64,000 nucleotides of DNA from Nautilus pompilius (Eukaryota; Mollusca; Cephalopoda; Nautilida; Nautilidae). A program made the position numbers and the translations under genes. A model generated the notes under the pieces. It ran no database searches. It was given only the letters and a program-made list of their open reading frames with translations, and had not been told where the DNA came from. Positions within the stretch are counted from its first letter, which is position 1, and each line of letters begins with the position of its first letter. Below are positions 44,946 to 57,398 of the stretch, piece by piece. The stretch covers positions 861,635 to 925,634 of the forward strand of contig JACATO010001117.1 in assembly GCA_018389105.1 (NCBI GenBank), in the 5' to 3' direction.

Positions 44946-45435
44946 CACCCGCACGCGCGCACGCGACACAGGCAATGTAAACGCCCCAATTGCAATAAAC
45001 TATAGCTAACTATACTCGACAAGGTTTCTTTTTATTTCTGTTCTCACCTTCACGTCTCAAGTTGGTGTTAAACCCAAAATATTACTTTTCATTGCAGTAT
45101 TAATATCACGAAAGAGATTGTATAAACACCTTAACTGCTCCACGTCCAAAAAAAAGGAACGACAACTTGTGCAAATTCTATTTCTTGCAGCACACCAGCT
45201 GTTGAGAGTATTTTAGTGAGTCCTGACAGAGATTCAGAGGCTAAAGAATAGTGTATATATAATTTGTAAGCTCTATCCAACTATGACTCCGATTGCGGTG
45301 CTCTTCTGGTCTTTCGATTTCGACAGAACTGCTAACTAATATTGAGGTGTAGCATTCATAATACGTCCGAATCTCTCTGTTTGAAATAAACTGGGGAAAA
45401 CCTTGTATTTTCACAGTCAGTGAAGATGAGTATAG

Positions 45436-45662
45436 ACCATCTTTACATAAATTTAATTGACATTTACAGACACAGACAGACTTTAGATAAGATTCAAAAG
45501 TCACTGATAAAGATGAACATTACATGAGATTTAATTGATATTTACTGATAAAGATGGACTTTACATGAGATTTAATTGATATTTACTGATAAAGATGGAC
45601 TTTACATGAGATTTAATTGATATTTACTGATAAAGATGGACTTTACACAAGATTTACTGAGA
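45436..45662 (+). repeat. 41-bp minisatellite
   Basis: The unit gataaagatggactttacat + gagatttaattgatatttact (41 bases) repeats from about 45505 to 45650 in three to four copies with few changes. A diverged unit (catctttacataaatttaatt) lies upstream at about 45438, so the array was once longer. The sequence is AT-rich and non-coding. Confidence 0.85.
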
Positions 45663-48600
45663 AATGAAAGACTTTCCTTTCATTCAGTGAAAAATCAGAG
45701 CTAATCATAATCATATAATATTAGCTACATATCTTTACTTAACTGGAGTCATATTGAATCTTTTCTGTACACAACCGACACCTCAAACATGGTACATCAC
45801 AAAATAGGTGTCTAATATGTCCACCATCGACAACCACGCAAGCATTACATCGACTGATAACAGAGAGACACGCGGCGACGCGCGAAGCATCGACGATTAC
45901 CTGGTCATGGGTGGTAGCTGGTGGTTGCTGGTTTTATGGCGTACATCTCGTTCTTCAACACACTCTACAGGAACTAATCTAGGGGGTGGGATATGTGGAG
46001 AGCCTGGCGGGTATTCAGCTGGTTCGCATCGTTCCGTCCACCGCCCGGTAAAGAGTTAAAGTGCTCATTCCAAAAATGCCAAAACATCTCAAAAGTAAAT
46101 GTGAGGAGGGGAGGAAGAGGAAAGGGGAATGCCACTTCGCTGGAAAACCACTCTTTTCTATTTTGGTGCTGTGCAAGGTCTCGATGCCGGCACAGTAGAG
46201 CTTATGAGGGAACTGACAAAACCTGGTGAAGGTGACGGCCGCAGTCGGGCACCGATCGGCTCCACCGATTTCCTTTAAGCAAACGTCGCGCTGGAGTTCT
46301 CTGGATGTTGAATTTTGCTCTTGCTGCCCTGTAAAAGAGATTTCCAAGAGAGAGAGGGGGGGATCACCAGCGTCATAATCACCTTCAATGGAACCAATAA
46401 TCTCTTCAAGCCATTCCTCTTTTTAAATATTCTTTAAGATATCTCGTGATAAGTTTGACGACTGTAACCTCTCTCGCAACCAATCAGCGCCTCGGATGGC
46501 GACCTTTCGACGCCAGCACGGAAAGCCCTGCTCTTCCGCTTCCGTTAGCTGAACAGACGGCGGGGCCTTCATCCCAGTGTGGAATTTTTTCGTCGTACAC
46601 CCTTGTTGTTAACACGTTGTCCCGGTGTCCCGGTTAACTCTCTCAACGACATCCGGCTTTGACTGTCGCGGTTTACCGTGCGCAGTTTTAAGTTCAGGCC
46701 AAAATGTTTTCAGGCTGGAAACGATTTTATTTGCAAGTTCCCTGCCTCCCCCATCCCCCCTCTTCTGCTCCCTTAGACTCGAGGACGTCAAGAGTCGGAA
46801 ACGTTGTGGGGGGTGATCTTGGCTTTCTAGTATGAATTTATGTTTACCATCTGGATGAAAATTATATTAAGCCAACCTGACAACGTGAATTGAATTCAAA
46901 GATAACTAATGGCCCAAAAGATATTTCTTTTTCAGACGCTTTCTGTTTCTGTTGACATGGTTCAACATAGTTGTAAAAGCTTTTCTATACCACGACGAGT
47001 AATGTTCTCGTACTTGTTTGAAAGTTCCTCGATCATCCGGCCTCGTTATATATATGCTTCCAGGTGCGCATCAAGCATTTTCACTGTCAGGTACATAGTT
47101 AAAAAACCGCACTGCTCCCATCTCTCACTGGGAATATAAGCTTGTTTTCACGCTGCACAACCAACAAACACATCAGACCTTTCAGCAACCGGAATTCGCG
47201 AAGCTGCTTTTTTATCCAAACTTTTAGCACTGATCACCTCGCTTACTAACTGCCCGTTCACCTGTCAGAGAGATGCTGTTCTTCGCTGCAGCACTTCGAA
47301 TTTTGTTTCATACAACATAAAAGCCTTCCCTCATGAGTTCTACACGATCAGTGACTGCTGCTGCTGCCATCTCGAATGGAAATGAAGATGGATTCGCGAA
47401 CAGACAGCGTGAGTAGAACAAGTTCAGACTCTTTTTTTTAGCCTGCCTTTAACCCATTGCCGGTGACATGTCAGGCATTGTATGGAATGGCTGGACAGTG
47501 TGTGAAGCAGCGAACATTTCTCACTTCGCCTGATGTTTTTTGGGGCATCTTACACAACGCCTAGAAATTATAATATATACAATGCTTGATTTCGTAATTT
47601 GCCTGTAACTTTATATATTTAATATAGTATTGTTGGAGAGATTTTTGGTCTGTTTTATTTCTTTCAGATAAAGTGTTAGGCAGCTTGGAGGCCCTTTTCC
47701 CTTTAAGTATCGCCGACGTCGTCAAACTACGCAGATGATGTTGGTTACACTGATAAATGCCATCCATCTTCATCTCGCTGGCTAATTATAGGTGAAGCCT
47801 ACCTCCCACAAACACACGGCTTCTTCTTCCACATCCCCGCCGTGCTAGGCATCCTTGGAGGCCCTAAATGAAGCACACCGTCGCGTCGAGAAAATGGGGA
47901 AAATTACTTCGGAAAAAACCCCCTAAAATATTTATGTTCTCGTCAACAAACAGGAGATTATGATGGTACTAATTGTATCTCTAATCGAAACCAGTAGAGC
48001 TGATTATTTTATAAAATGCCTGGACGCGGGTTTTTAAAAAAAAGAAGAGTTCATCAGACGGGAAGTAATTGTGTGGAAACGGAAGAGCAGACGAAATTTT
48101 CATAATGGACTCTGGAAACAATTACATGCTGCTGCAGTGTTCAGTAATTAGATGAAACAACCAAACCTATCTCGCCCATTTAATTTTTCTTTCCACCAAT
48201 AAAATGGTGCTGCAACTTCCTAATCTTTTCAGAACTTTGCTTTACAAGGATTTTCATTTCACCTTCATTCTTCTTAATTGTATTTGTTTCTCTAAAAACT
48301 ATATACTTGTTTTCATTTGCATTTCATTTCCGGTTCAGTTTTATTCCCTTTACTTTTTACCTCTATTTTATAGTTGTCCATCTTTCTGGAAATTGCCTCT
48401 GATTGTTTTTCCGTTATTTCAATTTCTCATTTTCCACTTTTATATACTCCTTTACTAGCTTCTCTTACCTCCCTTCTCTCAGCCCCTCATCCATTCTAAA
48501 CTGTTTCTTTTCTTATCCTAATCTGCCTGAACTCGTTTATTTGATCCCCTCATTAATGAAAATATCCATCTCTCGTCTGCACTGTTCAGACACACACACA

Positions 48601-50261
48601 CACACACACAAACCAACCAACCAACCTATAACAATTTCGTTTTATCTGGATCGTGTGTTCTGCTTCTCGCACCTGAAATAAAATCCATTTCAAACGAACC
48701 AATTTGAGAGACCATTCAATAACTGCGACGACATCAGCAGAAACACTAAATGCTGACTGCCGCTTACGTCGCTAATTTCTGTGCACGATGTTACCTTTGA
48801 CGCTCCGTAGACCAGTCTTCATAATAACTAGTGGGGGGTTCGGATCGCGGAGGAATTATTCCCCACCTTAAGGGACGTATTGCTTCGCTAATTGACGTTT
48901 TTACGTGTAACTTATTCCACAGCCAATGCATTATTTATAGCAAAATAATTAATTTTCATCAATTCGGCAAAACCTACGTTATTGTAGTTACTTAATCGAC
49001 CGTGTAGAAGGCACATTCGTTACAGAATACTTTCCTAAAGGAAAATCTCTTAATTTCTTTTTTTTTACTTTTGGCAATTAGATAATTCGGAGCAATTAAA
49101 AATGAGGTGTATATGCCCGTAGTACTTTCTTAGCATTTTAATCTTGGGTAACTGGAACAGATTACTGTCGATAGCGAGCGCATTAATCAGGAAATATCCC
49201 GTTGATTGATGTCGCGCACGTGGCTCCTTGAGATCACTATTCTCAACGACAAACCGAGCACACAATCGGTACCTACACAATGTGTATCCCGTGACGTACG
49301 GGGGCGGTGCCTTTCCTCAGTTCGCCGAACGGTTCTTCTCCGTGGATTAGCTAACTTGGCAGCCATAGGCCCGAATGTTGCAGAAAAGCCTTAAAGTCAG
49401 CTTCCAGTTATTGCACTGGGGAACCATCAAAAACTACTGCTGACTACTCATTTGATGCAATTACATTTTTAATGTGTAATTATATATTTTTTTAGACATC
49501 AAGCCAGGCTGAAAATTTACTCATTTTATATTTTATTCCTCTTAGTAGCTTAAGGGGCGGATAAGCGAAAAGGGTTTTGATTGTCCACGCACTCAAAGCC
49601 GCGTTTACAGTGAAAACCTCAATAATAGTTTTCCCTTTAAATTATAGAGGACACACGACATCCTTAATCGTTAACCGTGTCTACTTTAAATGGATAAAAT
49701 CTGATCCTTTAAAACAATTCGATAGCTTTCCTTAAATATTAACTAAAAACAAATTAAAAGTTTAGATTAACTAAGCACTTCAAAACTATTTCCTTTTCAA
49801 TGCTGCGTTTGAAAATTATGTTAATAGTGCAGAGAATTTTTTAACATTTTTATTAACCCTTTTAGCGTATGAAATGCACCGTTTTCTTCGTTTTTTTTGT
49901 TAAAAACGAGCATCAAATAGATTTCTGGAAATACCCTTCTATGTTTACTATCCCAGTACGTAATAAGAGGTGAATATTCATTTAGCTGACGACAAAAATT
50001 GAACGGTTATCGCCACATCATCTTGTATTTCTCCAGCAAACACGAGCTTGGTGTATCGTGTGCACGACGTCACACGCTTCGCCATAAGATGGGAACCGAC
50101 CGAAGTGTACAGCGTCAGCGTTCGCTTCTGCTGTTGCTTTAACTGGCATCCAGACGGGCAGCGTCGTATCGTCTCTCGCTCCTGACGAGTCGGCTCGGTT
50201 CTCGGAGAACACGTCCTTGTCTAAACAACGACGAGCTGAAAACATCTCACAGCGGTGCCCT
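45663..50261. other. unassigned sequence
   Basis: No gene or element recognised in 4.6 kb. Plus-strand frames at 45808-46059 and 48204-48681 are compositional. A (CA)n run lies at 48592-48610. Confidence 0.45.
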
Positions 50262-50284
50262 GGGAGGGGGGGGCGGGCGGGGCG
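50262..50284 (+). other. G-rich quadruplex-type motif
   Basis: GGG, a run of eight G, GGG and GGGG separated by A or C. It lies about 90 bases upstream of the exon-like segment at 50375. Confidence 0.55.
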
Positions 50285-50374
50285 TTGGCGCGTGCGTTAC
50301 CGAGGTACGGTTATAGACTTTTGCGCCCAGGGAAACTTCACCACGAGTACTCAGAAAGTCCTCTGTTTAGCTAG

Positions 50375-50554
50375 GGTGTGTGTGTGAAGAACCGGAGAGT
50401 TCGGAGAAAATTCGACGCGGACGGACTGTCGCAGAGGCAGGAGAACAAGAAGAAGATCGCCAAACCGAGTCGGATCCCGATCGGGGTGCGCTACTCCCAC
50501 GGCCAACCGCCGCCCCTGACATGCCACTTACTTACTTACAGTACAGCACTGTAG
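50375..50554 (+). CDS. candidate exon with homeodomain-like recognition-helix end
   Basis: After a weak acceptor-like gtttagctag (ending 50374) the frame reads GVCVKNRRVRRKFDADG..., continues through KKKIAKPSRIPIGVRY and stops at 50552-50554. About 80 percent of codons over the first 43 positions end in G or C, the strongest coding signal in the window. VxxKNRRVRRK lines up with residues 47-57 of a homeodomain (V-W-F-K/Q-N-R-R-x-K/R-x-K), and an intron at 46/47 is a known homeobox position. However, the near-invariant Trp48 and Phe49 would be Cys and Val, encoded by a GT repeat. The true acceptor may differ, the copy may be degenerate, or the match may be chance. No exon with the rest of a homeodomain was found. 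Confidence 0.32.
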   Translation, partial: GVCVKNRRVRRKFDADGLSQRQENKKKIAKPSRIPIGVRYSHGQPPPLTCHLLTYSTAL

Positions 50555-52170
50555 TGGCTGTTGGCTTGACGCAGCACCGCATCACCCACAAAACTGAAAT
50601 ACACTTCAGCAACAACGAAGGCGAAAACATTTAAGTTGATGCAAAGCCAAGAACATCTAATCCGCTTAGACAAATGACAAAAATCTTTCTGGCAATGGCA
50701 GGTAAACCGATCAGAGAACGGGACGAACTAGCTTTACCACATTGACGGCAAAGTTAAGCATTTAAATCGCCATCAGCCCGAACCCGAGGTATAAGAAAAT
50801 ATAGCGATGAAGACATCAACAAAACGGTTTGCAATGCAATCAAAATAGTGAAAAAAGGGGTAATCCGGCCATAGCGGTAATAAGCTGACCTTTCATTTTT
50901 TAAAAGAAAAAATTCTTTCAGAGCTTCTGCGATTCTTAGGACTAATACCTATTACTTCGCACCTTTTAAAAATTGATTAAGAATAGTAATCTTACATTTA
51001 CCTACATATTAATAAACGTAAGGATGGCATCCCTTCGGCGAGTGGTATTCCGTCAGAACACTCCTTTTCAAATTAAGGCCTGGTCGATCTGACGTCCATT
51101 GGGAAATACTGTGGCTTTCTCAGTTAGGTGATAAATTACCTACAAATGTAGTTACAATACTGAGTAGAGCCAACGAAAAAAAAGAAAAACAACAGCAACA
51201 ACAACAACGAACGGCAACACGCAACCATCTTTGTAGGCACGGCCTCGGCAAGTGGATAAAAACACCCGAAGGAGATGTGGTTCATAAATTTATAAAACTA
51301 CATCACAGAGACCGCTTCAGTCAAGCGACAGACGTCGCAGACAATAAAAATAAATAAGCATAATAAATGGAAAAAAAAAAAACAACAAAACAATGCTGGA
51401 GATCAAGAATATTGTATAAGTCTATCCTACAAATTTCATTTAAGTTCTCTCTAATTAAAAGGCAATGGCAGCAAATGACCAAAAAAAATTACTTCCGGTT
51501 TAGTACGCCGAAGGTTCAGACCACTATATATATGTGTGTGTGTGTGTTTAGGAAGGTTTCCGTCTGAATATTTAAGTTCTGCCAATTTTGCTGTTGCTGT
51601 CATTATTGGTAAAGCGGTAAACTTTATCGAAAAATTATCTTAGTTATCCATCTATCACCACGCGAAGATTCCTCCTCAAATATTACTTCTAAATTTAAAA
51701 GAAATTGTGACGGCCCATAGTGGATATATTTTTCATTTGAATCACTTCAAACTTGGCGCTAATATCGTTTATAAAATAAAAAAAAAAAAAATGCAGTTTC
51801 ATGGGACAGTTTAGCTTTAGTTCCATTTTTAGGTTTTCAAGTCCAATTTCTACTTTTCGAAAGCGAAATTTCAAAAAAAAAATCTCAGTTTTACGTTTGT
51901 AAAAAATAATGGATTGACACTGACAAAAAAACCGCTATACGTTTTTCATCGGGACGAGAAATAGAGAGGAGAATAAAATGTTTATATGATCTCACAAAAC
52001 TGCACATATTTTACTAAATAACCCCGTTTCCGTAGTAACCAGGTAAATATGAATTGAATATGTGTTAGGTTATTTGTTTAAGCAGAAGTGATCCTCTCCT
52101 CTGTATTTTACTTATAAGTCTAACTAAACTGCAATTTTTAGTGTTAATAATAAAATTACAATTCTTAAAG
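50555..52170. other. unassigned AT-rich sequence
   Basis: No gene or element recognised. Short (GT)n runs lie at 51534-51546 and 52171-52188, the latter bordering the duplication. Confidence 0.5.
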
Positions 52171-52188
52171 TTTGTGTGTGTGTGTGTG

Positions 52189-53828
52189 AAATCTAATTCA
52201 AAGGTGGCTTAAAAGTCGCACAACGACAAAAAAAGGTGGGGGGGGACTCGTGGAATCAAAGTTCTTAATACCGACAATAAATGACCTGATGGTGAAACAG
52301 GTTTGGAAAAATGGCTGCGGCCGAGTTCTTTCTTGTAGGCAATTTTCGTCTTTCTCTCGTCGACGTAAACGTGGCGTCAGTCTCCATTCTTGTGGATGGA
52401 AAGTAACTACAAAAGACGCCCCTAACTTATTTTTCGTCACAGGCAACTGTAGGTACATTGCAAATACGTATATTAATTAACCTCGCTCCAAGTTCAGTTT
52501 AAGCGGCGTACAGACCGTTATCTGTGTAGGCCGTCAGCCGGGACGATCTGAAACACTCTGACGTCATCGATACCGACGAAGTGAGTTCGTGAAGTCTTTG
52601 CCGAAAATGCATTACGACACGAGTCGGAAGGTAACTTTTATTTCACCTATAACGTTTTGAAATAAAGGGTTAAAGACCACCTTTATTTGACTTTTACTGC
52701 ATCTATGTTTCTTTCTTTCTTTGTTGTTGTTTTCTTACCATCTGATTCTTTCAGTGTAACGAGATGCAATCACAACATCGCGGCTTATACATATATATAT
52801 ATATCGAGCACGGAACCCGCGTATGATGTCGTCTAATGCAAACTAACGACGAGTTATCTCTCCTGCACCGCGGAATGGTCTTTTATTTCGGGAATAAAAG
52901 TCGGCACGAACTTCTGTTTCACTTACTTTTCTACAGATCCCATCCCGAAGGAAGCCGCGCGAGAAAATGCTATTTAAAGTTGCCAGGCACCTGCTGAGTA
53001 TAAGCCAGAAAAAAACAGAAGCATCTAAGTAATTAACGTGAAAAGAGCCGCGCGGCGATTGCTTATTACATAAAAACTGCATTAGAATGGTAAGAAGAAA
53101 CAATTTAGTATAGTAAAAAAAAGAGAGAGAGAGAGGAAGGGAAACTGCGATACCTGTCGGGGTGTTTGAGAGTCATTCAGTCAATTACTACACGTCAACG
53201 ACTCTATTACCAAGGAATAACTTTGAAATACCCGATATGCTCCTAAATTTAATAAACACGTACTTGTGGCCCCGAGGAATTCTCTGCTAAAGCAAAATAG
53301 GTTTTGTATTCGCATTCTGGAAACCATTATATTTTCTAGAGACGTAAACTAACTTTAAATACTTCCTTTCAACCGCCTACACACACAATGGCGGTCATAT
53401 GTTCTTTAATCGCACCGTGTTTTGCAGAATCCCTTCTTTATATTACCAACCGTGGAGAAAAGGAGAAAACTGCCCTGAACTTTCTCCGTTAAAGAAGTGG
53501 AACACCTCATGAATTTGTTAGCCCTCCCAACAGCAGTACAATCCAGTCGTTACCCCATTTTCAAACTCGCTGATGTAGCCCCCCCACCACCACCACCACC
53601 AGATTCCAGTCCTCATCTGCTCGCCATATTGCACCAGCTGTCAGCCTGTCGACTGCTGCTAAGTTACCAAGTTCTAAACTTACACCCCAATACATTAAAC
53701 TTCACGAGACATGACGGCTTCCCGCGACCGAGATTCTTTATCAGACGCATATAAATTAATTACATTTTTTTTAAAAAAGTAATTAATTAATCCTTCCAGA
53801 GATGTGTGTGTGTGTGTGTGTGTGTGTG
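52189..53828 (+). repeat. 1.6-kb tandem duplication, first copy
   Basis: The segment starting aaatctaattcaaaggtgg is repeated 1640 bases downstream. The copies share even the TATATA run, the GA run and a CRE octamer (52559-52566). It ends in a (GT)n tract. Open frames at 52250-52480 (plus) and 52198-52458 (minus) exist in both copies but have no recognised domain. An ATGGCGG start near 53388 opens a 35-codon frame that an 8-base deletion alters in the second copy, which argues against strong coding constraint. Confidence 0.95.
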
Positions 53829-55457
53829 AAATCTAATTCAAAGGTGGCTTAAAAGTCGCACAACGACAAAAAAAGGTGGGGGGGGACTCGTGGAATCAAA
53901 GTTCTTAATACCGACAATAAATGACCTGATGGTGAAACAGGTTTGGAAAAATGGCTGCGGCCGAGTTCTTTCTTGTAGGCAATTTTCGTCTTTCTCTCGT
54001 CGACGTAAACGTGGCGTCAGTCTCCATTCTTGTGGATGGAAAGTAACTCCAAAAGACGCCCCTAACTTATTTTTCGTCACAGGCAACTGTAGGTACATTG
54101 CAAATACGTATATTAATTAACCTCGCTCCAAGTTCAGTTTAAGCGGCGTACAGACCGTTATCTGTGTAGGCCGTCAGCCGGGACGATCTGAAACACTCTG
54201 ACGTCATCGATACCGACGAAGTGAGTTCGTGAAGTCTTTGCCGAAAATGCATTACGACACGAGTCGGAAGGTAACTTTTATTTCACCTATAACGTTTTGA
54301 AATAAAGGGTTAAAGACCACCTTTATTTGACTTTTACTGCATCTATGTTTCTTTCTTTCTTTGTTGTTGTTTTCTTACCATCTGATTCTTTCAGTGTAAC
54401 GAGATGCAATCACAACATCGCGGCTTATACATATATATATATATCGAGCACGGAACCCGCGTATGATGTCGTCTAATGCAAACTAACGACGAGTTATCTC
54501 TCCTGCACCGCGGAATGGTCTTTTATTTCGGGAATAAAAGTCGGCACGAACTTCTGTTTCACTTACTTTTCTACAGATCCCATCCCGAAGGAAGCCGCGC
54601 GAGAAAATGCTATTTAAAGTTGCCAGGCACCTGCTGAGTATAAGCCAGAAAAAAACAGAAGCATCTAAGTAATTAACGTGAAAAGAGCCGCGCGGCGATT
54701 GCTTCTTACATAAAAACTGCATTAGAATGGTAAGAAGAAACAATTTAGTATAGTAAAAAAAAGAGAGAGAGAGAGGAGGGAAACTGCGATACCTGTCGGG
54801 GTGTTTGAGAGTCATTCAGTCAATTACTACACGTCAACGACTCTATTACCAAGGAATAACTTTGAAATACCCGATATGCTCCTAAATTTAATAAACACGT
54901 ACTTGTGGCCCCGAGGAATTCTCTGCTAAAGCAAAATAGGTTTTGTATTCGCATTCTGGAAACCATTATATTTTCTAGAGACGTAAACTAACTTTAAATA
55001 CTTCCTTTCAACCGCCTACACACACAATGGCGGTCATATGTTCTTTAATCGCACCGTGTTTTGCAGAATCCCTTCTTTATATTACCAACCGTGGAGAAAA
55101 CTGCCCTGAACTTTCTCCGTTAAAGAAGTGGAACACCTCATAAATTTGTTAGCCCTCCCAACAGCAGTACAATCCAGTCGTTACCCCATTTTCAAACTCG
55201 CTGATGTAGCCCCCCCACCACCACCACCACCAGATTCCAGTCCTCATCTGCTCGCCATATTGCACCAGCTGTCAGCCTGTCGACTGCTGCTAAGTTACCA
55301 AGTTCTAAACTTACACCCCAATACATTAAACTTCACGAGACATGACGGCTTCCCGCGACCGAGATTCTTTATCAGACGCATATAAATTAATTACATTTTT
55401 TTTAAAAAAGTAATTAATTAATCCTTCCAGAGATGTGTGTGTGTGTGTGTGTGTGTG
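53829..55457 (+). repeat. 1.6-kb tandem duplication, second copy
   Basis: It differs from the first copy by three substitutions (at positions corresponding to 52409, 53065 and 53511), a one-base deletion in the GA-rich run and an 8-base deletion near 55097. Both copies are preceded and followed by GT repeats, suggesting unequal exchange or slippage at the microsatellite, or an uncollapsed haplotype in the assembly. Direction is nominal. Confidence 0.95.
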
Positions 55458-57189
55458 GAAGAAATTACTGATAAAGCCATCAGGGTATACAGTTTTAAAA
55501 AAAACATACAAGAAACCCGCGATAGAATTCTTCACTCTCCGATGGCAAACCCTAAAAAGATGCCATTTCGAGTAAACAATTACATCAATTATTCTACACC
55601 CTCCCCTAAAATCTTCGCCCCTCCGCTGCTGTGTTGGTTTGCTCCTTCTTCTTCTTCTTTTTTTTTGGTCCGTTTTTCATCTTCCCACCAATTTTATCCA
55701 TCCATCGAACCCGGGGCCCCCTGGTTCTCAGCTGTTCGTTCGCCACGACGGGGGCTAATCACCTCCCTGCGGTGCGTGGAAGGCCGAGAGGCGGTGTAGT
55801 TCAAGGGGGCCGCCCTTCGTACAACATGTCGGCGCGCTGCACACGCGGAAATACGAGCAGAGGAGAGGGAAGGGGAGGGAGTGGGAGAGCTGGAGCTCGC
55901 GAACGCCGTACAAAAATAACAAAGTCTCTCTCTCTCTCTCTCAGCACAGCTGAGGATTTATCAGCGCTCCTCCTCCCGCGTAATAATTTCCAGACATTTC
56001 CGACCGCGACGTTTTACGAGAGTCAACCGGTATGATGGTGGCAGCGAAATAGTCGGCAGCCTCTCGAAGACGCAGCGACGTTTATGCGATATAAGTAGCA
56101 CAATAAGGCAAAAGGCATTTCATCCGTAAACAATGCTCCGTCAGAATCTGGCGTATAGTATCCGACCGACAACACGCCCAAAGAATGTCAGCTGTACTAC
56201 AGGAAAGCAGCCATCCACCCACCGTGTTGTAGTTAGTGATATGCTAGCGGCGTACACCCTGTGACTTAAAATACACGAAGTACTTTAATAACAATTAAAA
56301 CGCCACAACAAATCTACACCCAGCCATCTTCAATAAACATAGATTTTTTTTTTTTTAATGATAATTAAGCAAATTTGGTACCTTTAACTGCCGCCAGATA
56401 TCGCAGATTAAGGCAGCGGTCCGCCATTGTTGTTGCATTCGCAAAAGATCACCTTTAGAACCGAATAGAATTTCCCAATATTATATCTGTGTTGCATAAC
56501 GTTTTTAACAAATATTTTACAAATTATGTGCTGTATACAGTACCATATAAAATTGCGGACTTGCCAAGGAAATATTTCTGATAGATTTGGGATCAAAATT
56601 CTAGCATATTAAACAATAGAGGGCAGCCATCTTTATTTCGTCGTTAGTGACTAATATAAAAAACCAAGAGAACATGATTAGATGTTATTTAAGTTACATC
56701 AAATATGACAGACAATGAATGCAGTGTAATACCGGGTAGAGAAAACCTTTCGGTTATTTATGATGGCATACGCTTTGCCGTATATGTTAGGAGTTTGCAC
56801 TGTAAACTGATTATATATGAAATATAGCATCTTCCATTGTTGAGTCTACAAATTAGTTCTTATTTGGTATAGAGCCGTGGTTTATTAGAGAGGGTTTAGG
56901 AAAGATTAATTAGAATGTTTCCAAACTGTAAGAATTTAGAATTAAACCATCAGAAATATTCGATTTAGAAAATTTAACCATAAAACTGGCCTAATAAAGG
57001 TTTTCAAAATAATTGAGGGCTTTGTGGAGAGAACAGATCTTTTTGGACTTTCTACAGCTTCTAACCATCATCGGCCCTATCACGCACCATCACCGATTTG
57101 ATGGTCTACACCCTTGAATAACATTTCCACAATAGACTGGAGAAAATGGCGGGCTCCCATAATCTTTCCACACCGGGTGTCTTTCAAGA
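55458..57189. other. unassigned sequence
   Basis: No gene confidently recognised. In a CpG-rich patch an ATG at 55826 opens a Gly/Arg-rich frame to 56035, which passes through a CT repeat and is probably spurious. Confidence 0.45.
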
Positions 57190-57398
57190 GAACGCGAACA
57201 TCCTTTCCATGAACAAACCTGCCGAAAGTCCCTAATAAAAATCAGATACGGAGCGGAGACGCAGCCAGCTGATTGGAGAGCGAAGAGGAATCATGCCCGG
57301 AGGGGGGGGTACGCCAAATCAAACCGGTACCCCGCGAACATGGGTTCACGAGCTTGGCGATCCAGTAATTCTAACCACTGTACCAGCGCGCCGCCAAA
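57190..57398 (-). mobile_element. tRNA-derived SINE with V-domain-like body
   Basis: On the minus strand the head ggcgcgctggtacagtgg + ttagaattac carries an A box, and ccggtttgatttggc (complement of about 57311-57325) is a B-box-like element. Both parallel the head of the SINE at 4467. The body (gggcatgattcctcttcgc, tctccaatcagctggc, tgcgtctccgctccg) matches the same V-domain-like blocks. It is more diverged than the 4.47-kb copy. Confidence 0.6.
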
